A stretch of DNA of 33,577 nucleotides from Priapulus caudatus (GCF_000485595.1 NW_014577370.1:2501-36077), one strand, 5' to 3'. Positions 1-9,768 are shown, counted from the first letter of the stretch. The notes: a model not told the origin generated them from the sequence alone. Translations and numbers: made by a program.

Positions 1-1230
1 TGCAAGCGTCAGCATAATGTTGATTACATTGTATCAGCGAACCAGACAATGCGTTTCTAGGACCAATAGTCCTGGTCTCGCAGTGTACTGTTGGAGGCGT
101 GTGTAATGAACGACGAGCGATGCAGATGTTTCGAAGGCAAGACAATTGTCATAATCAAAAAATGAATGAAATTTATTCCTATTTTTGATGTAGTTTGTTT
201 TAAATGTTTTAAAGAATACGGGACACCACAATGCATTCCCGGGAGGGTCCGTACGGGACGCGGGATCACATGCCAAAAAAAGGCAAAATACGACGTCTCT
301 GCTTCACCCTGATTCGCCTAGCGCTAGCTTGCACTTGTGTCACTGTTTCGGGATCCGTAGCGAAATGACCAGCGTTCGACAAGTCGCGTTAGACTAAACT
401 GAACTATTCCAATGAGATGATTTCAGAATCCATTTTATCCGAAGTGTAATAGTTTAGTGCTTTTGTAAGTTTATATTATGCATTTTCTCTGTCTCTACTT
501 TACGCAACGAAGATATATGAACTTAGACCATGGCTTGCTTTTTCTTTTAATGCATGGACGTACCATGGCTACTCTTGTTGATATAATATTATGGTTTTGT
601 CTACTTTATCTTCATTAATATCTGCAATCCTTCTTAATTCTTCACGTTTCCAAAGCCTGTCAGACATTTTAACTTTCATGAGCATAAAATGTATATGTTT
701 TATTTTAACATGAAAAGCAATTGTTGTTGTTTTATTACAGTTACTTGTTTTTTATATTTGCATGCCCTCTGCTGACTTTGATCTTCTTGAAACGACTGTA
801 ACTGATCGAATCGGCTGCTGCACGCCGCGTCGATGTTTAGATACAATAATGAGTAGAAAGTAGAAATGGCTATGCATGTTCTTGGCGGAAAATTTGATGC
901 CGTGGAATGGTAATTTCAAAATGTATTGCCTCAATCATCATTGTCAGTGTGTGCCATTGTGTGGGGGTTTGTTTTAAAGATTGTGCAAGTGCATCAGACG
1001 GCCAATTTTCTAAAATGATATCATACAGAGATTGAGCAATAAAGATTATGTGTTTTCTCTTGTTTTTTTCTCGAGGCACCAGATTTACATCTCTTCGGGC
1101 AACACCAAAAATTGTAAACATCCATGATTATTGGTGAGCGCCGTCGGGCCACTGAGAAAAAACAAGTTAGCGTGTCCGAGCCTGATATACTGTATCACAA
1201 AGTCTGTACCAGACTTGATCTACAGAAGGT
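1..1230. other. Gene-free stretch, AT-rich
   Basis: No exon, RNA gene or clear repeat could be supported here. The open frames on both strands are short, have no recognisable domain and show no paired splice signals. It may be intron or intergenic sequence upstream of the tweety-like gene. Confidence 0.5.
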
Positions 1231-1276
1231 GTACCCTACACTAACACTAACCCTACCCTAAACCCTAACCTAAACA
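1231..1276 (-). repeat. Telomere-like CCCTAA tract (interstitial)
   Basis: Degenerate tandem CCCTAA/CCTAA units (ctaaccctaccctaaaccc and flanks). It is the opposite orientation of the TTAGGG tract at 3925-3980. The tract is short and imperfect, so it looks like an old interstitial telomeric sequence or an element terminus rather than a chromosome end. Confidence 0.7.
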
Positions 1277-1784
1277 TATTCGTATAAAACCATATAAACA
1301 TAATACTAAGCAACCTATAAACTACCTCCGGGAATATTGTGTACCTGCATACGACAACGACCCCATCTGCATCAGTGAGCAATGCCTTTCCTACGTTACA
1401 CTGTGACCAAGCCGCGTGTCGGTTGTTGTCGCGGCTGTGTTGGTGCCGCTGCAGCCTTGCTCGCGAGTAACAGCGGCACGGCGAATAGACGTCGATATTG
1501 GACGCAGAAATGTGCTCGAACAGTTTGTTCACGATGGAATATATAGTTATGTGTTTAGCTGTGCAGCTGGCAGCCTATGCGGCAGCAGGATTTGTTGAGC
1601 ATGAGCATTTAGACGGCATTTTTGCAGGAAATTGGTCGGCATTAATAGGTGAAAGACGAGATATAGACACATCTAAGACTTGGTAAAGTAAAATAGAGTT
1701 TCGTATTTATTTAACTTTATATTTTGATTGAAAAATCGCTCAACGTGCCTGTGATTGTGCGTGGGGGGCCCGACCCTATTAGAA

Positions 1785-1950
1785 CCGAAGGGCGATAGGA
1801 CTAGGTCCCGATAGACGAACGAGTCCGATAGACCGAATATGAAAACAGGACTATAGACCCGAAGGTCCGATAGACCCGAATATTTGGAAAAGAGGACCTA
1901 TACGACAAAGGTCGCAAATAGACCGAAATTTGAAAAGGGACCTTATAGAA
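1785..1950. repeat. Degenerate repeat rich in GATAGACCGAA
   Basis: Imperfect units of the type 'ccgatagacccgaatatt' and 'ccgatagaccgaatatga' recur with small insertions between them. The same words appear inverted (ttcggtctatcgg) at 3140-3250, on the other side of a TG-rich core. The spacing is irregular, so unit length is only roughly 25-30 bases. Confidence 0.55.
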
Positions 1951-3110
1951 CCCACGTGACGTGCCGTGCGTGCATTGCCAGTGATGCGCTTGCGTGACCG
2001 CGTGTTGCACGTGTGCGTTGCGTGTGCAGCGTACACGTGCTTAGCGTGAACGTGTGTTACGTACATAGGCGTGCCACGTGCTGTGTGCACGTACACGTAG
2101 CGTGACTGTACGTGCGCTGCGTGTGTGCGTGTTGTTGTGTGTGTAGTGCACGTACACGTGCAGTGCGTGCGTGTTCCACGTACAAACATACACGTGCGTG
2201 CATACGTGTGTACGTTTACCACCACGGCGTGTGCGCTGCATGTGCGTCGCGTGGTGTGTGTGAAGATTGTGCGTGTGATGGGTGTGCGTGTGTGTGATGT
2301 AGTGGTGTGCGTCGCGTGCGGATGTGTGAGTGTGTGTGAGAGATGGTGTGTGCTGCTGACCATTGTGTGGTGTGTGTGTGTGTGTGTGCATGTGTGTAGT
2401 GTGTCTGCGCGTGTGCGTCGTGCACTGTGCCGTGCGTGCGTGTGTACGTACATTGGCGTTGCACACGTGTCGTAGTGCACGTACACCTGTTGGTGTGTAA
2501 CGTGCGTTTCGGTGTGCCGTGTGTGCTGTGACTCGTGCCACAGTACACGTTGTGACATGTTGTCGCTGTGAGGAAGAGCAAAGAGAGAGAAGGTGTTGTG
2601 TCGTGTGGGGGTATGTGCGCAGCGCTTGTGCTGTTGTGTAGTGTGGCTGTGTGTGTGTGTTGTTGTGTGTGTGTGTGTGTGTGTGTGTGCGTAAGTGCGT
2701 GTTTCATGTGTGCTGTAGTGAGAGAGAGAGAGAGAGAGAGGAGGTGTGTGTCGTGTGTGGGTGTGTAGTGTATGTTGTGTGTGTGTGTGTGTGTGAGAGA
2801 GGAGGTCCGTGTGTTTGTGTGTAGTGTGTGTCTGTGCAGTGAGCGTGCGTGCGCGTTGCGTGTTGCGATGTCGTGGAATGTATGAGAGAATAAGAGAGGT
2901 GGAGTGTGTGCTGATGTGTGCGTAGTGCGCCGTGCGTGCTGTGTGTGCGCACGACCGAATGTGTGTGCATGCAGTGCGTGATATCTGACAAACAGCCTCG
3001 AGGGAACCGTCCGTGTGCATTGCGTGTTAGTCCCGTTTGCGTTGCGCTGGCGTGCAGTGCGGTGCGTGTGTGATGTGTGTAGTTTGAACGCAGTAGCCAT
3101 GCGATTTCCG
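1950..3110. repeat. Long TG-rich low-complexity tract (GTGC/GTGT, some GA)
   Basis: About 1.1 kb of TG, TGCG and ACGTG words with short (TG)n and (GA)n runs, for example near 2370, 2670, 2720 and 2780. The strand asymmetry creates long spurious open frames rich in His/Thr on the minus strand and Cys/Val on the plus strand. Alternating purine-pyrimidine runs of this kind can adopt Z-DNA. No gene is supported here. Confidence 0.85.
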
Positions 3111-3139
3111 AAACATTCATCTTTTACACCTTAACACAC

Positions 3140-3250
3140 ATAACTTCGGTCTATCGGACCTTCGGTACTATAGCGGCCTTCGCGTCGTATCGGACTGTCA
3201 GTTTCTATCGGGGACTTATCTGGCTCTATCGCCGACTTACGAGTCTTAGG
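3140..3250. repeat. Inverted partner of the GATAGACC repeat
   Basis: Contains ttcggtctatcggacc and related words such as 'ctatcggggacttatc'. These are the reverse complement of the words at 1785-1950, so the two blocks flank the TG-rich tract in opposite orientation. Confidence 0.5.
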
Positions 3251-3386
3251 GCTGTAAACGATGCGTGCATCACGTCAAAGCGACGGCTCGCGTTCGAATT
3301 CAGTGCGTGCGAAATTGGAACGTTCGCAACCTGCGACCCGAAGAGCCGGCTGGGCGATTTTTGCGTGCTAAATTAAATTTTAAAGG

Positions 3387-3530
3387 GTGGTTGAGGGGAC
3401 AGTCGGGAACGGAGATGTAGTTGGCATTCAAGTTACGTTTACGGACGAATTCTACGGAGAATTTGAAACTGACAGATTGAACAAACTGGAAAAAATCACA
3501 CTCAGTGACGCTTTTTGCTTCGCGGACAAG
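3387..3530 (+). CDS. Possible exon with a weak Sm/LSm-like pattern
   Basis: An open frame contains VVGIQVTFTDEFYGEF, then a D-x-x-x-N step and LEKITLSDAF. The order of a hydrophobic strand, a G-containing turn, a strand, D/N and another strand resembles the Sm1 part of LSm folds such as the EDC3 N-terminus. That resemblance is by eye only. There is no ATG at the front, the acceptor-like sequence upstream is weak, and no good donor follows. It could be a decayed exon, a retroposed fragment or chance. The sequence composition is more ordinary here than in the surrounding simple repeats, which is the main reason for listing it. Confidence 0.2.
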
Positions 3531-3839
3531 TTATCGCGAGTCTTTCGATCGTGGTCTGCATGGCTGGGGAGAGTATGGCCGTTTGGTATGTGATGGCGAT
3601 TGTGGGTATGACTCTCGGCGTGCTGTGCGTGTGTGCCGGAGGCTGGTGCAATGCGTTCGTATGTAGACGTCGTGCATGCGTACCGTGCATGCGTCTCCGC
3701 CTCATGGGATGGCTTTAGTGGAGTCTTATGTCGTTTGCTACGGCGTGTGGCACCCAATGCACGTGCAAGGTGAATCACTGAGATATTTCCTTCCTGTGTT
3801 CCCCCTTACTCCTACTTTGACTCATAGACGGTCTATTTG

Positions 3840-4100
3840 CCCCAGGGTTTACTGGCGAAACGTACCCTGCGGTACGGTCGGTATTACCGGACAGTACCCT
3901 GGTCACTATTTGATATGGTTTAGTGGGTTTAGATTAAGGGTTAGGGTTAGGATTCAGGGTTAGGGTTCAGGGTTAGGGAGTACGGCGTTAGGCGACTCCC
4001 TATGACTCTCTGTTAGTGGGAGTAGGCGAGGTCACGCGTCTACGAGCATTATTACGATTCGTACCCAGGGTACGTTCCGGCAGTACCCCGGGGGACATAG
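3840..4100. repeat. Palindrome-rich block with GTACCCTG/CAGGGTAC words
   Basis: GTACC/GGTAC words are repeated in both orientations, for example 'cgtaccctgcggtacggtcg', 'agtaccctgg', and 'gtacccagggtacg' near 4060. The telomere-like tract at 3925-3980 lies inside this block. No coding potential was recognised. Confidence 0.45.
3925..3980 (+). repeat. Telomere-like TTAGGG tract (interstitial)
   Basis: Roughly six TTAGGG or TCAGGG units (ggttagggttaggattcagg and following). Orientation is opposite to the CCCTAA tract at 1231-1276, so the two tracts face outward like the two ends of a linear molecule. Confidence 0.75.
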
Positions 4101-4227
4101 ACCCTCTCAGCCCTACTTCTCTCCCAGCGGAAACAGCATTCATCCCCGTGTCGAAAAATTACCAACCGATTAAACGGCCATGACCATGAGTCATCCATCC
4201 GACGTTAGATTCACGGTGGTGCGCACA

Positions 4228-4262
4228 TGCGTTCATGCGTGCGTGCGTGCGTGCGTGCGTAC
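4228..4262 (+). repeat. (GTGC)n microsatellite
   Basis: Short perfect run of tetranucleotide cgtg units near 4235-4260. There is no gene between this tract and the minisatellite at 4463. Confidence 0.75.
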
Positions 4263-4462
4263 CCCGCCAGCACTACGGTGCTGTTTTCATATAATTAGCA
4301 GTGTAATTTGTGAGTCACCACTAGTGTAGTTTTAATGGGGCCGGCTTTTTGTTAGCAGCGGGAGCGAGGTCATTGTTAGGGGCTTTGTCGTTGGTCTGAC
4401 TGCATGATGGTTCGCCATGCATCCACGGAACTGCTAAACGTTGTTCACAATGTCTAATGGTC

Positions 4463-4636
4463 CACTACTTGTGACGTCACACGGGCCGCTACTGTGACGT
4501 CACATGGGACGATACTGGCGACGTCACACAGTCCACTACTGGTGACGTCACATGGACCGATACTGGTGACGTCACACAGTCCATTACTGGTGACGTTACA
4601 TGGGCCGTTACTGGTGACGTGACACAGTCCACTACT
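4463..4636 (+). repeat. 24-bp minisatellite with TGACGTCA core
   Basis: About seven units of about 24 bases of the type 'actggtgacgtcacacagtc'. Four carry a perfect palindromic TGACGTCA, the consensus cAMP-response element bound by CREB/ATF factors. Other units are one base off (CGACGTCA, TGACGTTA, TGACGTGA). The unit length is a multiple of three, so the minus strand shows a false open frame with an eight-residue repeat. Arrays with the same core occur at 7574-7697 and 13983-14430. Confidence 0.8.
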
Positions 4637-4974
4637 GTTGGTGTCCCATCGTCAACTACTCCTTGTTGTTTTCCACTATGATGCCATGCTAGCGAGCCAA
4701 GAAATGAAGGTGGGCGGACGGTCGTGGAGGCTGGGGAATGAGTAGTCGAATATTTTGTGTTGGATGTGTAATTAAACAATGTAATTAGCGCGCCGTGGAA
4801 TGAGCAGGCGATGCGAGTGGCGTCGACGGCAGACGCCGAGGGATGCTGGCGCCGCTATAGGAGCCGCGCCATCGCTGCCGCGGAAACGGATCGATGCGTT
4901 ATGAATAATCACATCGGGCGATCGCGAGTCGCAACGAGGGATTCGAAGCGCAGTAGCTTCATAACTCATCCCTC

Positions 4975-5328
4975 CGATGCTGCTGCTGCTGCTGCCGCTG
5001 ATGATTATGATGCTGCTGCTGATGCTGATGCTGATGCCGCCGATGCTGCTGCTGCTGCCGCTGATGCTGCTGCACTGCTGCTGCTGTTGCAGCTGATGCG
5101 GATGCTGCTGCTGATGCTGCTGCTGCTGTTGCTGCTGTTGCAGCTGATGCGGATGCTGCTGCTGATGTTGCTGCTGCTGCTGCTGCTGTTGCTGCTGATG
5201 CGGATGCTGCTGCTGATGCTGCTGATGCTGCTGCTGCTGCTGATGTTGCAGCTGATGCGGATGCTGCTGCTGCTGCTGCTGCTGCTGTTGCTGCTGTTGC
5301 AGCTGCTGCAGCTGCTGCTGCTGCACTA

Positions 5329-5365
<37 letters not shown>

Positions 5366-5395
5366 CAGCTCGCGGCAACAGCAGCAGCCGGCCGT
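4975..5395. repeat. Complex CTG/CAG trinucleotide block
   Basis: About 400 bases of (CTG)n interrupted by GATG, GCGGATG and TTG words, with a higher-order unit containing 'gcagctgatgcggatgctgc' repeated about every 50-60 bases. On the minus strand one frame is open from 5548 to 4772 and would encode poly-Gln runs spaced by HPHQ, with poly-Ala upstream. On the plus strand it would encode Leu/Met runs. Gln-rich exons of this type occur in transcription regulators, but no flanking conserved domain or splice signals were recognised, so it is listed as a repeat. Confidence 0.8.
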
Positions 5396-5444
5396 AGCAT
5401 GATACCTGCATGGGATGATAGAGTGAGCTGTATTGTAATAATGT

Positions 5445-5495
5445 ATTGTATTATATCGCATTGCATTGCATTGAATTGAATTGCATTGTATTGGC
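5445..5495 (+). repeat. (ATTGC/ATTGA)n pentanucleotide tract
   Basis: Tandem attgc, attga and attgt units, imperfect, about ten copies. Confidence 0.7.
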
Positions 5496-5499
5496 GCGA

Positions 5500-6035
5500 T
5501 GAATCCTTTTATGTATGTTCGTGACAAAATATGAGAGCACGCATGCACACACGCATGGATATTGATTTGAGTTTAGTTTACTTGCGTCTGTATGAAATAG
5601 GATTGGTTAGAAAACTATGTAAATTACTGAAAAATAACTGTTAACCCTGCTTGCATGGCCAATCGTAGACAACTTATTTAGACCACTTAAGCTCCAGCTA
5701 ATCTCAAAACCATGTCTAGCGTATTAAAAAACTGCCACCCCTCGCAGAAGTGTGAAAACTATGGCGGGTGCGGTGTCGAACCTGCATGTAGTATTAATCA
5801 TTAGGAGTTGAGGCGATTCATTGATATATCGAAGTATCACGATACAAAACTCGATGATACACGTATCGATACACTACTGAATAGAAAATCGATATCATTA
5901 ATAGCGTAGTTTCATCAAAAAAGAAGAAGAATGACTTAATTCGCAATTCCATAGCAGTCGTTAATTACTAAGCGCGCCACGACACTAATCCGGTAGCGGT
6001 CACGTGATCGGTAGAGTCCCAGTGGTCGAGTGTAC
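5500..6035. other. Non-coding stretch, no gene seen
   Basis: AT-rich sequence with scattered GATAC/GTATC words around 5820-5890 (cgaagtatcacgatac, acacgtatcgatacac). No exon or RNA gene was recognised. Confidence 0.45.
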
Positions 6036-6037
6036 AG

Positions 6038-6275
6038 CAGCCTTTGCATCGTAAAGGCTGTATCGTAATATGTATATATCGTACCGTGAAGGCTGTATCG
6101 TAATAAGTATCATACCACGAGGGCTGTATCGTAATACATATCATCAAGAGCGTATAAAGAAGCCTTCTTTATACGCTCTTGATATCATACCGTGAAGGCT
6201 GTATCGTAATACATATCATACCGTGAAGGTTGTATCATAGTACGAATCGTACCACGAAGGCTGTATCGTGGGACG
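6038..6275 (+). repeat. ~31-bp tandem array (GAAGGCTGTATCGTAATA)
   Basis: Six or seven imperfect units containing 'gaaggctgtatcgtaata' and a 'tatcatacc' arm, ending about 80 bases before the first recognised tweety-like exon. One unit is split by the palindromic insertion at 6145-6181. Confidence 0.8.
6145..6181. mobile_element. 37-base perfect palindrome inserted in a tandem unit
   Basis: Two 18-base arms (caagagcgtataaagaag and its exact reverse complement) separated by a single C. The insert is flanked by the direct repeat atatcat at 6138-6144 and 6182-6188. Removing the insert and one copy of the duplication restores the neighbouring 31-bp unit (taatacatatcataccgtg). This looks like a tiny fold-back insertion with a 7-base target duplication. 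No known family was recognised. Confidence 0.6.
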
Positions 6276-6354
6276 GATCGTATCGCGAGCTACCCGCATC
6301 ACCCCCCCCCCACGTCCCGTAGTAACCGTGGCGTCTGTTAATTACCTCGTGCAG

Positions 6355-6593
6355 ACGCTCCACCTCAGAAGCCTCTTCAGGGACGACATCGGCGCCGACG
6401 TGCGCGGCCTGCGCACGCTGTTCGAGCGGCCGATCGCCAACGCCACCGTGGCCGACCTGCTCGTCGGTCAGCTCGACCTCATGACGCGCGAGGTCGACAG
6501 CATGGTCAGCCGGCTGGACGTCGTCGCTAACCGGACGGCCGGAGTCGACCTGAATAAGGTGCCGGAGGAGACGCGCCAGTGCGAGAAGATCAG
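6355..6593 (+). CDS. ttyh: Tweety homolog, exon for extracellular helical loop
   Basis: TTYH proteins are five-pass plasma-membrane glycoproteins. They were first reported as chloride channels, and later structures showed no obvious pore. This exon encodes 79 complete residues of the first extracellular loop: a long amphipathic helical stretch (TLHLRSLFRDDIGADVRG, then LLVGQLDLMTREVDSM) with two N-glycosylation sequons, NAT and NRT. It ends just before the third membrane segment, where family members have a tyrosine-arginine-tryptophan step. The acceptor is ttaattacctcgtgcag and the donor AG|GTGAGA. The exon starts in phase 0 and ends with two bases of a codon, completed as Arg by the next exon. 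Exons for the N-terminus, TM1 and TM2 were not found in 1-6354, so the gene is 5'-incomplete here. Family assignment rests mainly on the downstream exons. Confidence 0.72.
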
Positions 6594-7780
6594 GTGAGAT
6601 GCGCGGGGAGGCAGAGTTTGTTAGTGTTGTCGACGTAAAAATTCGAATCGAAGGTAGAGTTTGTGTAACCGGTAACATTAGGCATATACACACAGAGTCG
6701 GCGTCGAACGGCGGGCACTTCTTTATGTTTCAAGTAGAAGTTTTTTTTCACTGTTGGCATTGGGAGAATTCGTATAATAATTGGGTGAATTGGGCGAGAG
6801 TCGACGTTGAACGGTGTTTCCTTTACATTCGAGATGGGAGTTCTTTCAAGGTCGATGTTAGGAGAATTTGTTAATGTCAGTGTTGGGTGAATTGAGTTCG
6901 TTCAATGCTGGCATTAGGGCAAATTGGTTTAAAGTCGATGTTAAGTAAATTTCTTTGCCATCTGGCCATTGAAGCAAAGGCTTTGACATTCAACATTGAT
7001 GGCATTAGATTGTTGAGGAGGTTGGTTGTGAGTCTACAGGGTATTCTTCTCGAGTGGGTATTTGTGCTAGCTGTTGCGACAGCATGCAGTGTGCTGGTAA
7101 TGTCTGCAAAATCTGTTTAAAGGTCTGGCAACTAATGAAAATGTGCTTCAACATTAATGTCATGGGAGTTTGTTTAAAAGTCGAGGTTAAGTGAAATTGT
7201 TTATAGTTAACGCCAGCGGAAGTAGTTTACGATTTAACATTATGCTGAATTCGTTTTCAGTCGCCCTTCGATGAATTTGTTTAATGTCTGACGTACGTAA
7301 GGAAATTATTAGTTGCTGGAACTCGGTTAAATCAGATATTGAAACGTTGCATTGCGGCATGCAGCTGTGGCGTCGCATGCATCCCCCGCTTTGGAGTTGC
7401 ATACAACCCAGCGGTAACGTTTCGTGCAGCCCATCAATGGCGTCGCGTGCAGCCCAGCAGTGGTAACGTGTGCAGCCCATCAGTGGTGTCATGTATAAGC
7501 GAGCAATGACATCACGTGCGTTCCGCCGGTGAAATTGTATGCAGCTCAGCTGTGATGTCGAGTGCATCTCCATGGTGATGTCACGTGCATACCAGCGGTG
7601 ACATCACGTGCATCCCAGCAGTGACATCACGTGCATCCCAGCAGTGACATCACGTGCATCCCAGCAGTGACATCACGTGCATTCCAGCGCTGATGTCGCC
7701 TGGCCGGTGACTCGCGTCGCGCTGCGACGTGTGACTGCGCGCGGTGGTGACGTGTGTTTGCTTTCATTTTCGTCGCGCAG
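6594..7780 (+). other. Tweety intron with degenerate repeats
   Basis: From about 6600 to 7300 there are loose 30-base repeats around 'gttgggtgaattg', 'gtttaaagtcgatgttaag' and similar words. From 7370 to 7500 there are words such as 'gcgtgcagcccagcagtgg'. The intron ends in the minisatellite at 7574-7697. No exon was recognised inside. Confidence 0.5.
7574..7697 (+). repeat. 23-bp minisatellite with TGAYRTCACGTG
   Basis: Five units exactly 23 bases apart (starts near 7576, 7599, 7622, 7645 and 7668) of the type tgacatcacgtgcatcccag. Each unit carries a CRE-like TGACATCA or TGATGTCA overlapping a CACGTG E-box. The array ends about 80 bases before the acceptor of the next exon. Confidence 0.85.
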
Positions 7781-7888
7781 GTGGGTGACGAACATGTGTC
7801 TGCAGTGGTGGCAGATCGTGCTGTGCGTGCTCGTCTTCCTCGCTATCGGACGCTCGGCGCGCGGAACCTCCCGCGGCATGCTCATCTC
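7781..7888 (+). CDS. ttyh: Tweety homolog, TM3 exon
   Basis: Encodes R-WVTNMCLQWWQIVLCVLVF and then LAIGRSARGTSRGMLIS, matching the TTYH step from the outer loop (YRW) into TM3 and the short basic cytoplasmic linker to TM4. The acceptor is cgtcgcgcag. The first base completes the Arg codon left by exon 6355-6593, and the last two bases (TC) form Ser with the first base of the exon at 10745. The donor is TC|GTAAGT. The downstream intron opens directly into a 96-bp tandem array whose units repeat this donor sequence. Confidence 0.85.
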
Positions 7889-8204
7889 GTAAGTATACGC
7901 GTACACGCGCTGAGCGTGGCTATGCGGGGATATGGCAGGGGGTGTATCATATGGGGTTTTTTTTGTTTGTTTTTTTTTTGAGTAGTCAGAGGTGTATGGG
8001 GGAGTGCGTAAGTATACGCGTACACGCACTGAGCGTGGCTATGCGGGGATATGGCAGGGGGTGTATCATATGGGTGAGTAGTCAGAGGTGTATGGGGGAG
8101 TGCGTAAGTATACGCGTACACGCACTGAGCGTGGCTATGCGGGGATATGGCAGGGGGTGTATCATATGGGTGAGTAGTAAGAGGTGTATGGGGGAGTGCG
8201 TAAG
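7889..8204 (+). repeat. 96-bp tandem array, left part, containing splice-donor copies
   Basis: The array begins at the true donor of the preceding exon. Units start gtaagtatacgcgtacacgc and end with gggggagtgc. GTAAGT occurs at 7889 (authentic), 8008, 8104 and 8200; the last three are 96 bases apart. The first unit is longer because of a T-rich insertion near 7957-7985. The array is interrupted at 8205 by a transposon and resumes at 9769. Confidence 0.88.
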
Positions 8205-9768
8205 TATAGAGGGTTCCGCGATTTTTCATATTACCCACAATGCAATGCCGCCGGCATTTAGGGTTCCAGAAACCAGTTCAGCCTGGTATACAAGTACATT
8301 GAGCAACGCATCTTCTGCCATTTTATTCGCCTATTAAGCAAATCCATCACAACGACGCTCTCATGCGGTGTGCGCAGACTGCAGCAATCGGTATCAGAGA
8401 GAGCCACACAGATTTTTTAGGCTGCCTAGCGTGATCACAAATTAACACAAGGTAAAGTGACGAGAGACCAGGCGGACCACAGACGTTTGGAGCATTTTCA
8501 ATAAAAAAGCAATGCTGAATAAACACGAAATGTATTTACTACCAATGTTTCTCTACTCTCTTTCGCCTTGTATTGCCGATAATTACCTGTAAATGCCGGT
8601 CAAATGCTCCTCTGCAACACACAGGTACACCGCACGCCGCTACACATTTACACTTATATACATATATCGCCGGCATCCAGTAGGCAGCTGTTGAGTGGGG
8701 GTGGTGATTTCTCTTGCACGCGCAGCATACCGTACTCTACATAAAATAGCACCGAGGCAACATGTGAACAGAATTCACCAAGCCCGGCTTTACAATTACA
8801 GTGTGCTGATACCTGTGTCATATGTGTGTGTGATACCGTGTGTGATACCTATGACATGATGCCTGTCCCATATTCTCTCATCATGACCCATGCACGGATA
8901 GAGAGATGGTATAATCAGAGACTGGGAGTGCGTAACACGTGCTCGGATAACGTAGATGGGACTCTCACTGTTTACATGATAGATGTAGACTGATACACCA
9001 CTAACCCAACCGCAGAACAGTCGATCGTAGGCATCCAGGCTTTTGTAGTTGTGAAAGTCCTTGAGAAGTTGAGAGTATAAAATTGACTCGGCTGGAATGT
9101 TAGGTAGTTTACGAGATTCAAATAGGTGTGTGATGGGAACACATTGTGGTTCATACTCCATTCGGCATTGTCTATTTGGTACGGGTCTCGTCGATTCCCA
9201 ATGCACGCAATTTTCTCGAGATATCGTGCTTTGGCTACGTTGTCTAGTGAATCAAAGTACTTATCCATACTACGTTCACTACAGACAGTCGACAAACGTG
9301 CATACACTAGCTATTATAAAAAGCTGCGTTTGATAGCTAGAGTAGATGCAGTAACATCGGTGAAATTTCTGAACTCTCACGATGTAAACAAACTCAATTC
9401 AAGTCTATGAACATATGTGTTGCGTGCAATCTTCCGATCTGCTCAATCTACGAATCTGCCGATTGTGTGGCAGCATCATTAAACTCGCACCTAAAACCCA
9501 CGATGGTAAACCTGCTTGCAAAACCGGGCCTGCGCAATCTCATCGAACTAGCAATTAACACAACCCCAGCTGATAAACCTGTCTGCGAAATCGGGATCCA
9601 CTTACTGCTAATATAATAACACTATAGCCAATGTAAAATCGGAATTGATTGTGCAGATCGGCAGATTACACGCAACACGTGTTCGCTCTTTTTGGAACCG
9701 AGATGGCCGACGGCACAGGATTGTAGGTAATATTGCTATTTTTAGTGCAAATCGCGGAACCCTCTATA
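8205..9768. mobile_element. 1.56-kb TIR transposon, decayed
   Basis: Perfect 20-base inverted termini TATAGAGGGTTCCGCGATTT at 8205-8224 and 9749-9768. The element sits inside a 96-bp tandem unit. If the outer TATA is the target duplication, removing the element gives gtaagTATAagcgcccgc, one base from the unit sequence elsewhere (gtaagtatacgcgcccgc), which supports a 4-base TATA duplication and a 16-base TIR. Similarity between the ends continues weakly inward (ttacccacaat and its counterpart ttacctacaat). It carries frameshifted remnants of a protein on the minus strand. A superfamily could not be assigned. Confidence 0.75.
8860..9307 (-). pseudogene. Remnant of a SWIM/YqaJ-type transposon-associated protein
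   Basis: Two overlapping minus-strand frames together resemble one protein. The first frame reads AKARYLEKIACIG, then DPYQIDNAEWS, an F-P-S-x-T-Y step and LVNYL. The second reads YKSLDAYDRLFCGWVSGV, then RARVTHSQSL. From memory, a family of multicopy invertebrate proteins that carry SWIM zinc fingers and YqaJ-like domains has the order RYxEKL...DPY...W...YxDIVNYLV...YKSLEAYNxFVxGWV...VxHSQ. The order and spacing fit, with a frameshift near 9060-9120 where the two frames overlap. The zinc-finger part was not seen. The fragment lies wholly within the TIR element. Confidence 0.45.

Noticed and set aside
1851-3120. Overlapping minus-strand open frames up to 389 codons (His/Thr-rich)
   Set aside because: Produced by TG-rich low-complexity DNA; no domain, and all three frames look alike.
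4811-5329. Plus-strand 172-codon Leu/Met/Ala frame over the CTG block
   Set aside because: Trinucleotide-repeat translation with no flanking conserved sequence; hydrophobic runs are an artefact of CTG.
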